DNA of 64,000 nucleotides from Prevotella sp. (lineage in GTDB: Bacteria > Bacteroidota > Bacteroidia > Bacteroidales > Bacteroidaceae). Where the stretch lies: contig JAFYJN010000024.1 of assembly GCA_017538105.1 (NCBI GenBank), positions 1-64,000 of the forward strand, written 5' to 3'. Below are positions 44,264 through 51,970 of the stretch, one piece after another. The position numbers were made by a program, and so were the translations under genes. Positions within the stretch are counted from its first letter, which is position 1, and the number at the start of each line of letters is the position of its first letter. Under the pieces are notes generated by a model. The model saw only the letters and a list, made by a program, of their open reading frames with translations. It was not told the DNA's origin and did no database searches.

Positions 44264-45739
44264 CTAATCTTTCCTCACTCCAAAGTTTGTGCGAGTTTCG
44301 TCGTTGATGATACGGCTGGCCTTATTGCCATCGAAGTGAGTTGGGCCAATGATAAACTCGGGCACATTGAAGGAAAGAAAACGTTCGCGATAGAAGCGGC
44401 GGGGATTTCGCTGCGGTAGCATAAAGGCCTTGGTGACAACACCCTTGGCATCGATGTGACAGAAATAGGGCCGCGTGAAGAGACCGTCGTCGCGACGGGA
44501 GCTAAGCACCATCCAACGCGAATTCGAGCTCCAGTTGTGGAACGATTCTGTATCTTTAGAGTTGGCCTCTGCCATGGGACGGCTCTCTCCTGTAGAGAGG
44601 TCGAGAAGGTAGAGGTCGGCCTCGTGATGCCAGATGCTGAACTGTCCGTAGTCAGAGAGCGTGTAGCAAAGGAAACGTCCATCGTACGAAGGGCGGGGGA
44701 AAGATACGGACTTGTGCTGTGCCTCGGCATCGACAATCGTTTCTATGCTGTCGCCGAAGGTGCCCGTTGCGGGATCGAAATAGATGCGGCACAGATTATA
44801 GCGGATGGAATCAAGTTGATGGCTGCCCTCGGGAAGGGCTTGTGCCGCACAGAAATAGAGCGAACGTCCATCGGCCGAAAACACGGGAAAAGTCTCGTAG
44901 ATGGAGTCTTGCTTGAGAAGAGGTGAAAGCAGCAGCTCATTTTTCTCTACGTCATAGACCTGGAGGTCGGAGGCGGTGTCAAAGACCTCGATACGGTTGC
45001 TATCGGCACTGTGGAACAGCTGGCTCGTGGCGTTGGTGGAATAGGCAATATAGTGTCCCGAAGGATGCCAGTAGGGATAGACACAGAGGCCGAGTGTCTG
45101 GTCGGTCTTGGTGTCGTAGGCGGTGAGAGGGCCGTCGTTTTGGCGTAGCAGGGTGGCTCCATGCGGGCCACGGATATGAAGGCTCATGTCGGCAGGGTTG
45201 CCGCGGTTGAAGCTGTGGCAGTTGACACAACCTTCGAACTGCGTGTTCTCTATCAACGCACGCTCATCGAACGAGGAGAGGTCGCGTTCGTAAATGCCCA
45301 TTTTGCTCCACACCTCGTAGCCGGGTTCGATAAGACGATAGCAGATGCCATAGTCGATGCTGTCAGGACTCACGTAGATAGAAAAAGGGCGATAGGTGTG
45401 CCAACCATCGTCATATTTGGCTGATACGGTAACGCTGAGCGAGTCGCCACGGTTCTGGTCGAGCAGTGTATGCCAGTCGTCAAGGTCGAAGTCGACCGAT
45501 TCTTCGCCTTGGCTGTGCAGGTCGCGTCCATGGCGGTCTGCAATGACGGCATCAATACACAACGCCTTCTCGTCTGCCATGCAAAAGTTGAGAGGGGCAA
45601 TGTTCACGGGTATGGTGACGCCAAGGTAGTCGGGATAGATATGAGGCTGGGCAGTCTCCTGCTTTGCATCACTGACCGTTTCGGTTGTGCAGGCAGAGAA
45701 TATCAGAAGGGAGAGGAGTGTATATAGAATCCTTTTCAT
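44264..45739 (-). CDS. CxxCH-motif lipoprotein with PD40-type beta-propeller (copy 2)
   Basis: 491 residues from ATG 45739 (MKRILYTLLSLLIFSAC; lipobox FSAC, Cys17). After a beta-domain (YPDYLGVTIPVNIAPLNF) a single haem-c type motif CVNCH stands at residues 171-175. The rest is a propeller with TolB/PD40-like blades (GLCVYPYWHPSGHYIAYSTN, ETFPVFSADGRSLYF, SFPRPSYDGRFLCYT, SSNSRWMVLSSR). It aligns along its length with the lipoprotein at 47.5-49.0 kb. The start overlaps the stop of the membrane-protein gene (ATGA), so the two are coupled. Haem binding is inferred from the motif and its conservation in the pair; no substrate is known. Confidence 0.85.
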   Translation of the reverse strand: MKRILYTLLSLLIFSACTTETVSDAKQETAQPHIYPDYLGVTIPVNIAPLNFCMADEKALCIDAVIADRHGRDLHSQGEESVDFDLDDWHTLLDQNRGDSLSVTVSAKYDDGWHTYRPFSIYVSPDSIDYGICYRLIEPGYEVWSKMGIYERDLSSFDERALIENTQFEGCVNCHSFNRGNPADMSLHIRGPHGATLLRQNDGPLTAYDTKTDQTLGLCVYPYWHPSGHYIAYSTNATSQLFHSADSNRIEVFDTASDLQVYDVEKNELLLSPLLKQDSIYETFPVFSADGRSLYFCAAQALPEGSHQLDSIRYNLCRIYFDPATGTFGDSIETIVDAEAQHKSVSFPRPSYDGRFLCYTLSDYGQFSIWHHEADLYLLDLSTGESRPMAEANSKDTESFHNWSSNSRWMVLSSRRDDGLFTRPYFCHIDAKGVVTKAFMLPQRNPRRFYRERFLSFNVPEFIIGPTHFDGNKASRIINDETRTNFGVRKD

Positions 45740-47508
45740 CGCTGAATGGTTGTGATGTAGTAATGCCAATAAGTATCGCCATAATTTTGCGCCAGTCCCT
45801 CACGCGTCATGGTTGGTGACTTGATGTACGAAATGAACTGGCTGAAGCGCTGAACAATAGATGGACTCACTTGAGCAGGCATCGGTTCGCCTCGCTCATG
45901 ATGCATGCTCCACCTGAGAGCCAATGCCTCTTGGAAATGACGCGGAATGGCTGGATAACCAAGTTTCTCACCCCAACCGACGTAGTTGGCAAAGTTTTCG
46001 AGGTCGCCTGTCAGCAGATAGTCGGCCATCAGATATTCATAGGCGAGGCGATTGGTCGTGTTGCCGAGAAAGAGTTTTTGGAGCATCTCGGGTGTCACAT
46101 GGTCACTGAAGAAAAAGTTATCTTTGTAGGCCATTTGGCGCAAGCGTCCGTATTCGGGATGCTTGGCTATCGCTTCTTCATTCTCCAACAGCGGTAGTGT
46201 TTCATTGGCCCATTCCTTATAGAAGAGGGTCTTCTGCAAGGCCAAGAGATATTTGCGGGCCACTTCGTAGTTGCCGGTAATAAGGTTGGTCTGTGCCAGC
46301 CGTTTATAGCACCGGGCACTTTTCTGGAAGTCAAGAATCGCCTCTTGGGCCTCGAACACAGACCGCTGGGCGACATGAATCATCCCTAACTGATAAAAAG
46401 CCTCGGCTGTAGGCATCGGACTGGTCGCGTCGCGCTCCACATCGGGTAAGAGACCTGCGAGGCCGTTCTGGTGATATTCGAACATGTGGTCGGCAAGCAT
46501 GCCGCGCATCGCCAAAGCGAGATTTTGTATCGTAACTCCGATTTGGTTGTTGGGCTTGTCGGTGTTGATGGTGTCAAGTATGCGGTTCCATTGCTGGTGG
46601 CAGGCCATGAAGTCGTATTGCATCGCCTTTTCGGCTTTGAAATTGCTGTTTTTCCAGACAAGCAGTCCCATGACTACAGCCACAACCGCGAAGGATGGAA
46701 GGATTGCGACAGGGCTGCTCGGTGCATTAGTCCACTTATGGCAGGCACGTACAATGAGCAGGAGGACGAATACCGACAGGGTGGCTATCCAAAGCAGGAC
46801 AGGGACCTCCTCTGGGTAGCGATGGTAATGGATGCCGGTCCATAACTTGGCGGCTGGTACAGGGAGATGATGCGACAGTATGATGACCATGACAGCCATC
46901 AGCACAAACACTCCGTAATACAAGTTGTGAGAGGTGAGGGGTGAGGGGTGAGAAGAGTCGTGAGAGGTGAGGGGTGAGGGGTGAGAGGAGAGGGGTGGAG
47001 CCTGTAAGAGGAAGAACAGCAGGCATACAGGACCCACTACCCAATAGAGTACAGGTATGGCGACAATGAGCAGGATGCGACGCACCCAGCCGCCTGGTAA
47101 CTTGTCGAAGAGCCAGGAAGCGAGCAATGTGAGAACAACAGCCCAGACACCACCCAACAACGCATTCTCGTCGAGCAGGAAGAGCCAAAGCAAGAACGCT
47201 GGCACAAAACTTAGGCCATAAAGACGACCCCAACGCGTCAACCGGAGCGTCAGGAGTTGCACCACCGAGAGCAGAATGGCAATAATCAAAGCCCCCACCC
47301 AGGCATACAGGAAGAACTGCGTGCAGAAACGTCCCAACAGGTCGGCTATGCCACCGGGGAGTTTCACTATCTCCCACACATAGGAGCAGTTAAAAAGGAA
47401 GAGCTGGTATTGTTCCTGATAATGCAGATGATGCGGATAGGCCCATCCGAAAAAGAGCAGAACGGCCACACCGAAAAGAAACGTGTATAGAAGACGAATA
47501 TGCTTCAT
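45736..47508 (-). CDS. Polytopic membrane protein with helical C-domain, DUF6057-like (copy 2)
   Basis: 590 residues. About 9-10 hydrophobic segments in the first 290 residues, then a soluble part rich in TPR-like helices (AEAFYQLGMIHVAQRSVFEAQEAILDFQKSARCYKRLAQTNLITGNYEVARKYL). It ends in NYGDTYWHYYITT. The N-terminal FNCSYVWEIVKLPGGIADLLGRFCTQFFLYAWVGA is shared in pattern with the protein at 49.0-51.1 kb. The DUF6057 name is from memory. The loop near residue 175-195 carries the in-frame word insertion SSHPSPLTSHDSSHPSPLTSH. It follows the first lipoprotein after 7 bases. Confidence 0.8.
   Translation of the reverse strand: MKHIRLLYTFLFGVAVLLFFGWAYPHHLHYQEQYQLFLFNCSYVWEIVKLPGGIADLLGRFCTQFFLYAWVGALIIAILLSVVQLLTLRLTRWGRLYGLSFVPAFLLWLFLLDENALLGGVWAVVLTLLASWLFDKLPGGWVRRILLIVAIPVLYWVVGPVCLLFFLLQAPPLSSHPSPLTSHDSSHPSPLTSHNLYYGVFVLMAVMVIILSHHLPVPAAKLWTGIHYHRYPEEVPVLLWIATLSVFVLLLIVRACHKWTNAPSSPVAILPSFAVVAVVMGLLVWKNSNFKAEKAMQYDFMACHQQWNRILDTINTDKPNNQIGVTIQNLALAMRGMLADHMFEYHQNGLAGLLPDVERDATSPMPTAEAFYQLGMIHVAQRSVFEAQEAILDFQKSARCYKRLAQTNLITGNYEVARKYLLALQKTLFYKEWANETLPLLENEEAIAKHPEYGRLRQMAYKDNFFFSDHVTPEMLQKLFLGNTTNRLAYEYLMADYLLTGDLENFANYVGWGEKLGYPAIPRHFQEALALRWSMHHERGEPMPAQVSPSIVQRFSQFISYIKSPTMTREGLAQNYGDTYWHYYITTIQR
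46921..46999. repeat. Word array inside the membrane-protein gene (copy 2)
   Basis: Two units of GTGAGAGGTGAGGGGTGAG, in frame, code for SHPSPLTSH twice in a loop between membrane helices. The 19-base word is also found inverted in the spacer near 34115. Confidence 0.75.
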
Positions 47509-47515
47509 TTAAGAG

Positions 47516-49030
47516 TTATTTGTCAAACACCCGGCTGAATTCTTCGACGCTGATTGTTACAGGCTCCACCATAAATTCCGGACGGTTATAACTCTTCAGA
47601 AGGAAGGTATTAGTTTCCGGGTCTTCTTGCGGCATCAGGAAAGCCTTACTAACTTTTCCATTGTTGAAATAAGCAAAGAATATTCGGCTGTAATTGTCAT
47701 CGAGACGACGACTGGCAACCATGATCCAATGTCCGTTGCTCGACCATGAGGGGTAACTGTCGGAATAGTCCTTGCTGTTAAGGAGAGTGAGATCGAGGGC
47801 CGAAGAGGTTTCTGCGGTGAGGGCAGTGCCCGTATACTGATCCATCGGAATACAAACAATGTCGGCATCACGGTGCCTGCTATGGAAACAGCCATACTGT
47901 CCCAGGGCAAAGAGCAGATAGCGGCCATCGGGGCTGATGCGTGGCAAGGTAACGCTCTTGTCAGCCGAGGCGGCATCATAGACAAGTTCTTCGTCACCGA
48001 AATTGTGCGTTGTCACATCAAACGAACGACGATAGAGGTTGTATTGAACTTTCGGGTAGGTAGTTCTGATATCCTTGTCGCGCATCTCTTCAGGCAGCGG
48101 CACAGACTTGCAATAATAGAGATATTTGCCATCGGGCGACCAGGTGGGATACACCTCCAACAATGTGGAATCATTGCTGACGATGCTCACCGAGTCGGTC
48201 TCCACATCATAGAGGATCAAGTCGCTCGCCTCATCAAAAACCTCAATCTTGTTGGGATTCAACGAATGGAATACCTGACGTGTCCTATTGGTCGAGAAGG
48301 CTACCAGCTTGGCGGTGGGGTGCCATGAAGGATAGACTCCCGACGAGATGGTATAGTCGCGTTTCAGATTGACTCTCGAAATCTTGCCGTCGTTCACGAT
48401 GACGGTGCCGGCATTGGAGAGGCGTACGTGAAAGAGCATGTTGTCGGTCTTGTAGTTCTGATAGCTGTGGCAGTTGATGCACTGGCCTTTTTTTAAGTCG
48501 TTACTGGTAATCTCGTTGTTGAAAATCTGTGTCTCTTCGAATGACGAGAGGTTGCGCTGGGCTATCTCCATGAATTCCCATGCGACATACGACGGTTCGA
48601 TAAGGCGATACGACACATATTCGTCGATAGGCTCTTCGGCCACATGTATTTCAAAGGGGCTGAACGTCAGCCACTCGTCCCCTTTCTGGCCCCAAACCTC
48701 TACCTTGATGCTCTTGCCCTTGGATGCATCAACCATATCGTGCCATTCCGACTCGGGAATCTGCACCTTCACGCCATTTCCATAGGTCTGCTGTTGGCCG
48801 TCGGGTGCGGTAAAACGTGCTACGCACGCTTCGTACTCGTCGTCAGGAAGCATGAAATTGAGTGGCGCGATGTTGCAAGGCGCAGTGATATCGCAATAAT
48901 CGGGGAAGATGGGTGGCAGACATTGGGCCTCCTTGGCTGAAGAAGGCACATCGGGGTGATTAGCACACGCTGACAACAGCAGCAGGGCAGTTGTCAAAAT
49001 CTGGAACCAGGGACTAATATATCTTTTCAT
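47516..49030 (-). CDS. CxxCH-motif lipoprotein with PD40-type beta-propeller (copy 1)
   Basis: 504 residues from ATG 49030 (MKRYISPWFQILTTALLLLSAC; lipobox LSAC). ATG 49054 would overlap the upstream stop by 17 bases and give a longer n-region. CINCH stands at residues 184-188, and the propeller blades (GVYPSWHPTAKLVAFSTN, EVYPTWSPDGKYLYY, TLPRISPDGRYLLFA, SYPSWSSNGHWIMVASRR) follow. IFPDYCDITAPCNIAPLNF near the N-terminus aligns with the sister protein. It lies 7 bases after the first membrane protein and 7 before the second. The product should face the periplasm or the surface. Confidence 0.85.
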   Translation of the reverse strand: MKRYISPWFQILTTALLLLSACANHPDVPSSAKEAQCLPPIFPDYCDITAPCNIAPLNFMLPDDEYEACVARFTAPDGQQQTYGNGVKVQIPESEWHDMVDASKGKSIKVEVWGQKGDEWLTFSPFEIHVAEEPIDEYVSYRLIEPSYVAWEFMEIAQRNLSSFEETQIFNNEITSNDLKKGQCINCHSYQNYKTDNMLFHVRLSNAGTVIVNDGKISRVNLKRDYTISSGVYPSWHPTAKLVAFSTNRTRQVFHSLNPNKIEVFDEASDLILYDVETDSVSIVSNDSTLLEVYPTWSPDGKYLYYCKSVPLPEEMRDKDIRTTYPKVQYNLYRRSFDVTTHNFGDEELVYDAASADKSVTLPRISPDGRYLLFALGQYGCFHSRHRDADIVCIPMDQYTGTALTAETSSALDLTLLNSKDYSDSYPSWSSNGHWIMVASRRLDDNYSRIFFAYFNNGKVSKAFLMPQEDPETNTFLLKSYNRPEFMVEPVTISVEEFSRVFDK

Positions 49031-49037
49031 TGTTTTC

Positions 49038-51053
49038 TTATGAATGAACTTCATGACCTATCGTGCCGTTTATGGCAAACGGTTTTTTTCCGAATACATT
49101 GTACCACCAGTAGGTGTCTCCGAATTCCTCACGCATCTGCTCGCCCAAACTCTCAAGGTTCATGCCGGGCTTCGCCAGTTTTTCCATGGTTTCCCAGAAC
49201 TGTTTGTAGCGGTCGTAAACCGTCTGACTGACGGGGAGCATCATGCGCTTCTTTTCCGGGGCCTTTTCCATGTATAGCATATATGCCTCCATTGCATGGA
49301 GGGGGAATACCTCGTCCATGTGCGACTTCACCCAGTTGTGCAGCGATGCCCAGAAGCGACGTGAGTCGCAGCGTATCATGGAATAAAGCAATGCCTGTTC
49401 TGAGACCACCTTGCTGACGGAATCGGTCCAGAGACTGATACTATTGACAATATAACTGTCACTGTTCTCTACACCGGAGAGTTCGTCTGGGTAGGCTTTC
49501 TGCAGTTCCTTGATCTTGTCAGTGACAGGAGAGGGCTGCCAATTAGCGTAGAAAGGATGATGATGCAATATAGTGGTATAGCGTTCCACCAGTTTTTCAT
49601 CCCCTGCAGCGAGTGCGCAGCGGGAAAGCGTCTTCAACAAGAAGGGCGAAAAACCGTATTGGATGCCATTTTCGAAATTCAGTCGGATGGCCTCGTTCAT
49701 CATACCGTAGTTGTAATAGACCAGCGGCGAAGCAATTTCCAAAAGGGTGACATGGAGCGAATCGGGATTGTTAATACTGACGGCGTCGTTGCCCAATTTG
49801 AACGAACGGTCAAGCAGGCCCCCTTCGTTCATCAAGGCGATATTTTTAAGGAAGACCATTGTACGGGTAGGTTCCTTATTCTCCTCCGCCATACGGATCA
49901 CCTCCTTCCAGTTGTCGTCCTCTGCATGACGCACCATGCGCATCTCGTCGATGTAGTTCTTATCGCTGAACATGAGAGACAAGGTGAAAACAATACCAGC
50001 AACGACACAAACCACCGGCAAGAATCTAGTTGTTTGGTGGATTGGTCGTTTAGTCGTTTGGTTGTTTGGAGGATTGGTTGTTTGGAGGATTGGTCCTTTA
50101 GTCGTTTGGTCGTTTAGAGGATTGGTTGTTTGGAGGATTGGTCCTTTAGTCGTTTGGGAAGTTTGCGATGATTGTTCTGTCGCATGAGATTTCTTCCCCA
50201 AACGACCAGACGACCAGTTTCCCAAACGACCAGACGACCAGTTCCCCAAACGACCAGACGACCAGTTCCCCAAACCACTAACCAATGGTATGAGTATAGA
50301 TAACGCACCGAGCACCCAGAACGGGATGGAAAGCTGCCGACCATTGTCGAGTGAAGTAAAGAAATGAGGAAAGCCAGCCAACACCACATCGTCGAGTTTA
50401 AAATTCGAATAGAGTTGGGAATGCCAAATGTGGGCGGTAAAAACAAGCAATACAATGCCTATAAGTTCCCGCCAGGTGATTTTTTCAGAAATCATCAGGC
50501 AGAGCATGAAAAGCAAGGCATACCACCCCAACACTGGATAGATGCAAAAGCCGAGCAGATACCAAGCAAGATGCCATTTGCGTGGTGTGCTACGGGCTGC
50601 CCACAAAAGTGCCAACATGACAAGATAACCTACGGACTGCGAGAACCAATAGCCTCTGATGGTGGAGATATAAACCCAATAGCCCAAATCGACAACCGAC
50701 GTGAGAAGACAGGCAACGGGCAGAATCATCAGCGCCGTGGCACTTCCGCGCAGCCGGAATGCTTTGGCACCCACAAAGAATATCAGCATCCAAATGGCCA
50801 CCAACACTCCAGCACCTAAAGCCGGATGATAGAAATACTGGGTAAGCCAGGCTCCCACATACTGCATTAGGCCGAAAGGCTTTGAAAGAAGGGTGTGGTA
50901 AAAGGGTTCTCCGACGATGAATTCAGAACGGTCATGTGCCGTGTAAAACACCTCTTGATTGATGTGTAATATGTATAAGACAAAAGCCATGAAAGCCAAC
51001 AGACTTCCATAGAGAAGGATTTTGGAGACTTTATGAGGGTTCTTCATTTCCAT
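49038..51053 (-). CDS. Polytopic membrane protein with helical C-domain, DUF6057-like (copy 1)
   Basis: About 671 residues from ATG 51053 (MEMKNPHKVSK); ATG 51047 is nearly as good, and 51065 would be a TTG. Around ten hydrophobic segments fill the first 350 residues. The helical C-domain (RFWASLHNWVKSHMDEVFPLHAMEAYMLYMEK) ends in EEFGDTYWWYNVFGKK, like the end of its sister (GDTYWHYYITT). Between two membrane segments is a word-array insertion of about 85 residues (GNWSSGRLGNWSSGRLG ... TTKGPILQTTNP). The gene is the first of a four-gene operon with its own promoter. Function unknown. Confidence 0.8.
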   Translation of the reverse strand: MEMKNPHKVSKILLYGSLLAFMAFVLYILHINQEVFYTAHDRSEFIVGEPFYHTLLSKPFGLMQYVGAWLTQYFYHPALGAGVLVAIWMLIFFVGAKAFRLRGSATALMILPVACLLTSVVDLGYWVYISTIRGYWFSQSVGYLVMLALLWAARSTPRKWHLAWYLLGFCIYPVLGWYALLFMLCLMISEKITWRELIGIVLLVFTAHIWHSQLYSNFKLDDVVLAGFPHFFTSLDNGRQLSIPFWVLGALSILIPLVSGLGNWSSGRLGNWSSGRLGNWSSGRLGKKSHATEQSSQTSQTTKGPILQTTNPLNDQTTKGPILQTTNPPNNQTTKRPIHQTTRFLPVVCVVAGIVFTLSLMFSDKNYIDEMRMVRHAEDDNWKEVIRMAEENKEPTRTMVFLKNIALMNEGGLLDRSFKLGNDAVSINNPDSLHVTLLEIASPLVYYNYGMMNEAIRLNFENGIQYGFSPFLLKTLSRCALAAGDEKLVERYTTILHHHPFYANWQPSPVTDKIKELQKAYPDELSGVENSDSYIVNSISLWTDSVSKVVSEQALLYSMIRCDSRRFWASLHNWVKSHMDEVFPLHAMEAYMLYMEKAPEKKRMMLPVSQTVYDRYKQFWETMEKLAKPGMNLESLGEQMREEFGDTYWWYNVFGKKPFAINGTIGHEVHS
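50030..50280. repeat. Two word arrays inside the membrane-protein gene (copy 1)
   Basis: 50030-50160: GTCGTTTGGTTGTTTGGAGG words. 50200-50280: about 3.5 copies of a 24-base unit (CGACCAGACGACCAGTTCCC plus CAAA) giving an 8-residue NWSSGRLG repeat on the minus strand. Both stay in frame. Confidence 0.85.
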
Positions 51054-51082
51054 AGATAAAGACAACTGTACTTATTTTCGTG

Positions 51083-51090
51083 CAAATTTA
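51083..51090 (-). promoter_or_regulatory. -7 element TAAATTTG for the CxxCH-lipoprotein operon
   Basis: On the minus strand TAAATTTG follows a T-rich tract and lies 29 bases before ATG 51053. Confidence 0.55.
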
Positions 51091-51147
51091 CAAAAAAAAG
51101 GACAATCTCCACAAATTCAGCAAGTATTTGTATTATATTCCCGATAA

Positions 51148-51181
51148 AAAAGGCTGGCTCATTGAATAGAGCCAGCCTTTT
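51148..51181 (-). terminator. Intrinsic terminator of the susCD operon
   Basis: A 13-bp perfect stem AAAAGGCTGGCTC / GAGCCAGCCTTTT with an 8-base loop; read on the minus strand it ends in TTTTTT. Confidence 0.85.
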
Positions 51182-51204
51182 ATAATTATACCATTTAGGA
51201 ATGA

Positions 51205-51948
51205 TTATTCCTCATAGTAAACAGAGTTGACGATACAAGATCCGGCGGTAACCATGAACTGAAGGTCATGATTTTTACCATCATTACCTTTGGCACAGAT
51301 CTTAGCAATGTCCTCAGTGAGTTGAAGCTCATTCAAGCCATCATTCCAGTGTACGTGGGTTTCACTGCCGTCAGCATTGAAATTGTCCCACCAGCCAGAC
51401 ATGATTCTTACGTCCAAATCAGGAGAGACTTGAGCAACATCAATGATAAGCGTCTTGAAGCCCCAGTAAATTTCATCTGTAAGATATGGGAAATGCTGAC
51501 CTTCGTTATCACTGAAACGCATGGCTGCTGCATTCCAGCCCTCAGGGCTGAATGGCGGTTGCAACTGAGGATCCTCACCATAGATATAAATCTTCTGGAG
51601 TTCCTCAGTGATGACTTGGCAAGATACGGGGAAATCAGCTGTCAGTTTGGTACCGTCAGCGCAAAGAGCGGTCAGGGTAACGATATAGTCACCGAGTTTC
51701 ATCTTCTTTTTGGCAAAGTTGCCGACGAATTCCTTACCACCAATATCCCACTTGGCATTGACAGGTGCCGAGGTCGTGCAGGAAATGACGTTGCCGTTCT
51801 GGCCACTGGCTGCCTTGTCAACAGTAACGCTTGACTTCGCTATGAGTTCGTCAAGAGTGATGTGACCGTCATTGCTGATGTCCTCGGAAACGGGGTCACA
51901 AGCAACGAAAGCACATACTGCGGCAAATAACAAAAATATCTTTTTCAT
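51205..51948 (-). CDS. Surface-type lipoprotein, third gene of the susCD operon (SusE-like position)
   Basis: 247 residues with lipobox FVAC (Cys17). No enzyme motif. The N-terminal part (SSVTVDKAASGQNGNVISCTTSAPVNAKWDIGGKEF...GDYIVTLTALCADG) looks like a PKD/Ig-like fold; the C-terminal 110 residues (WWDNFNADGSETHVHW, NDGKNHDLQFMVTAGSCIVNSVYYE) may be a beta-sandwich binding domain. By position it plays the SusE/F role of a glycan- or nutrient-binding surface lipoprotein. The gene lies 22 bases after susD. Confidence 0.72.
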   Translation of the reverse strand: MKKIFLLFAAVCAFVACDPVSEDISNDGHITLDELIAKSSVTVDKAASGQNGNVISCTTSAPVNAKWDIGGKEFVGNFAKKKMKLGDYIVTLTALCADGTKLTADFPVSCQVITEELQKIYIYGEDPQLQPPFSPEGWNAAAMRFSDNEGQHFPYLTDEIYWGFKTLIIDVAQVSPDLDVRIMSGWWDNFNADGSETHVHWNDGLNELQLTEDIAKICAKGNDGKNHDLQFMVTAGSCIVNSVYYEE

Positions 51949-51970
51949 ATCGATTACTTAATATAAAATA

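Noticed and set aside
50200..50280. 24-base direct repeats that could be a CRISPR or iteron array
   Set aside because: They have no spacers, lie inside a coding frame and encode an 8-residue repeat.
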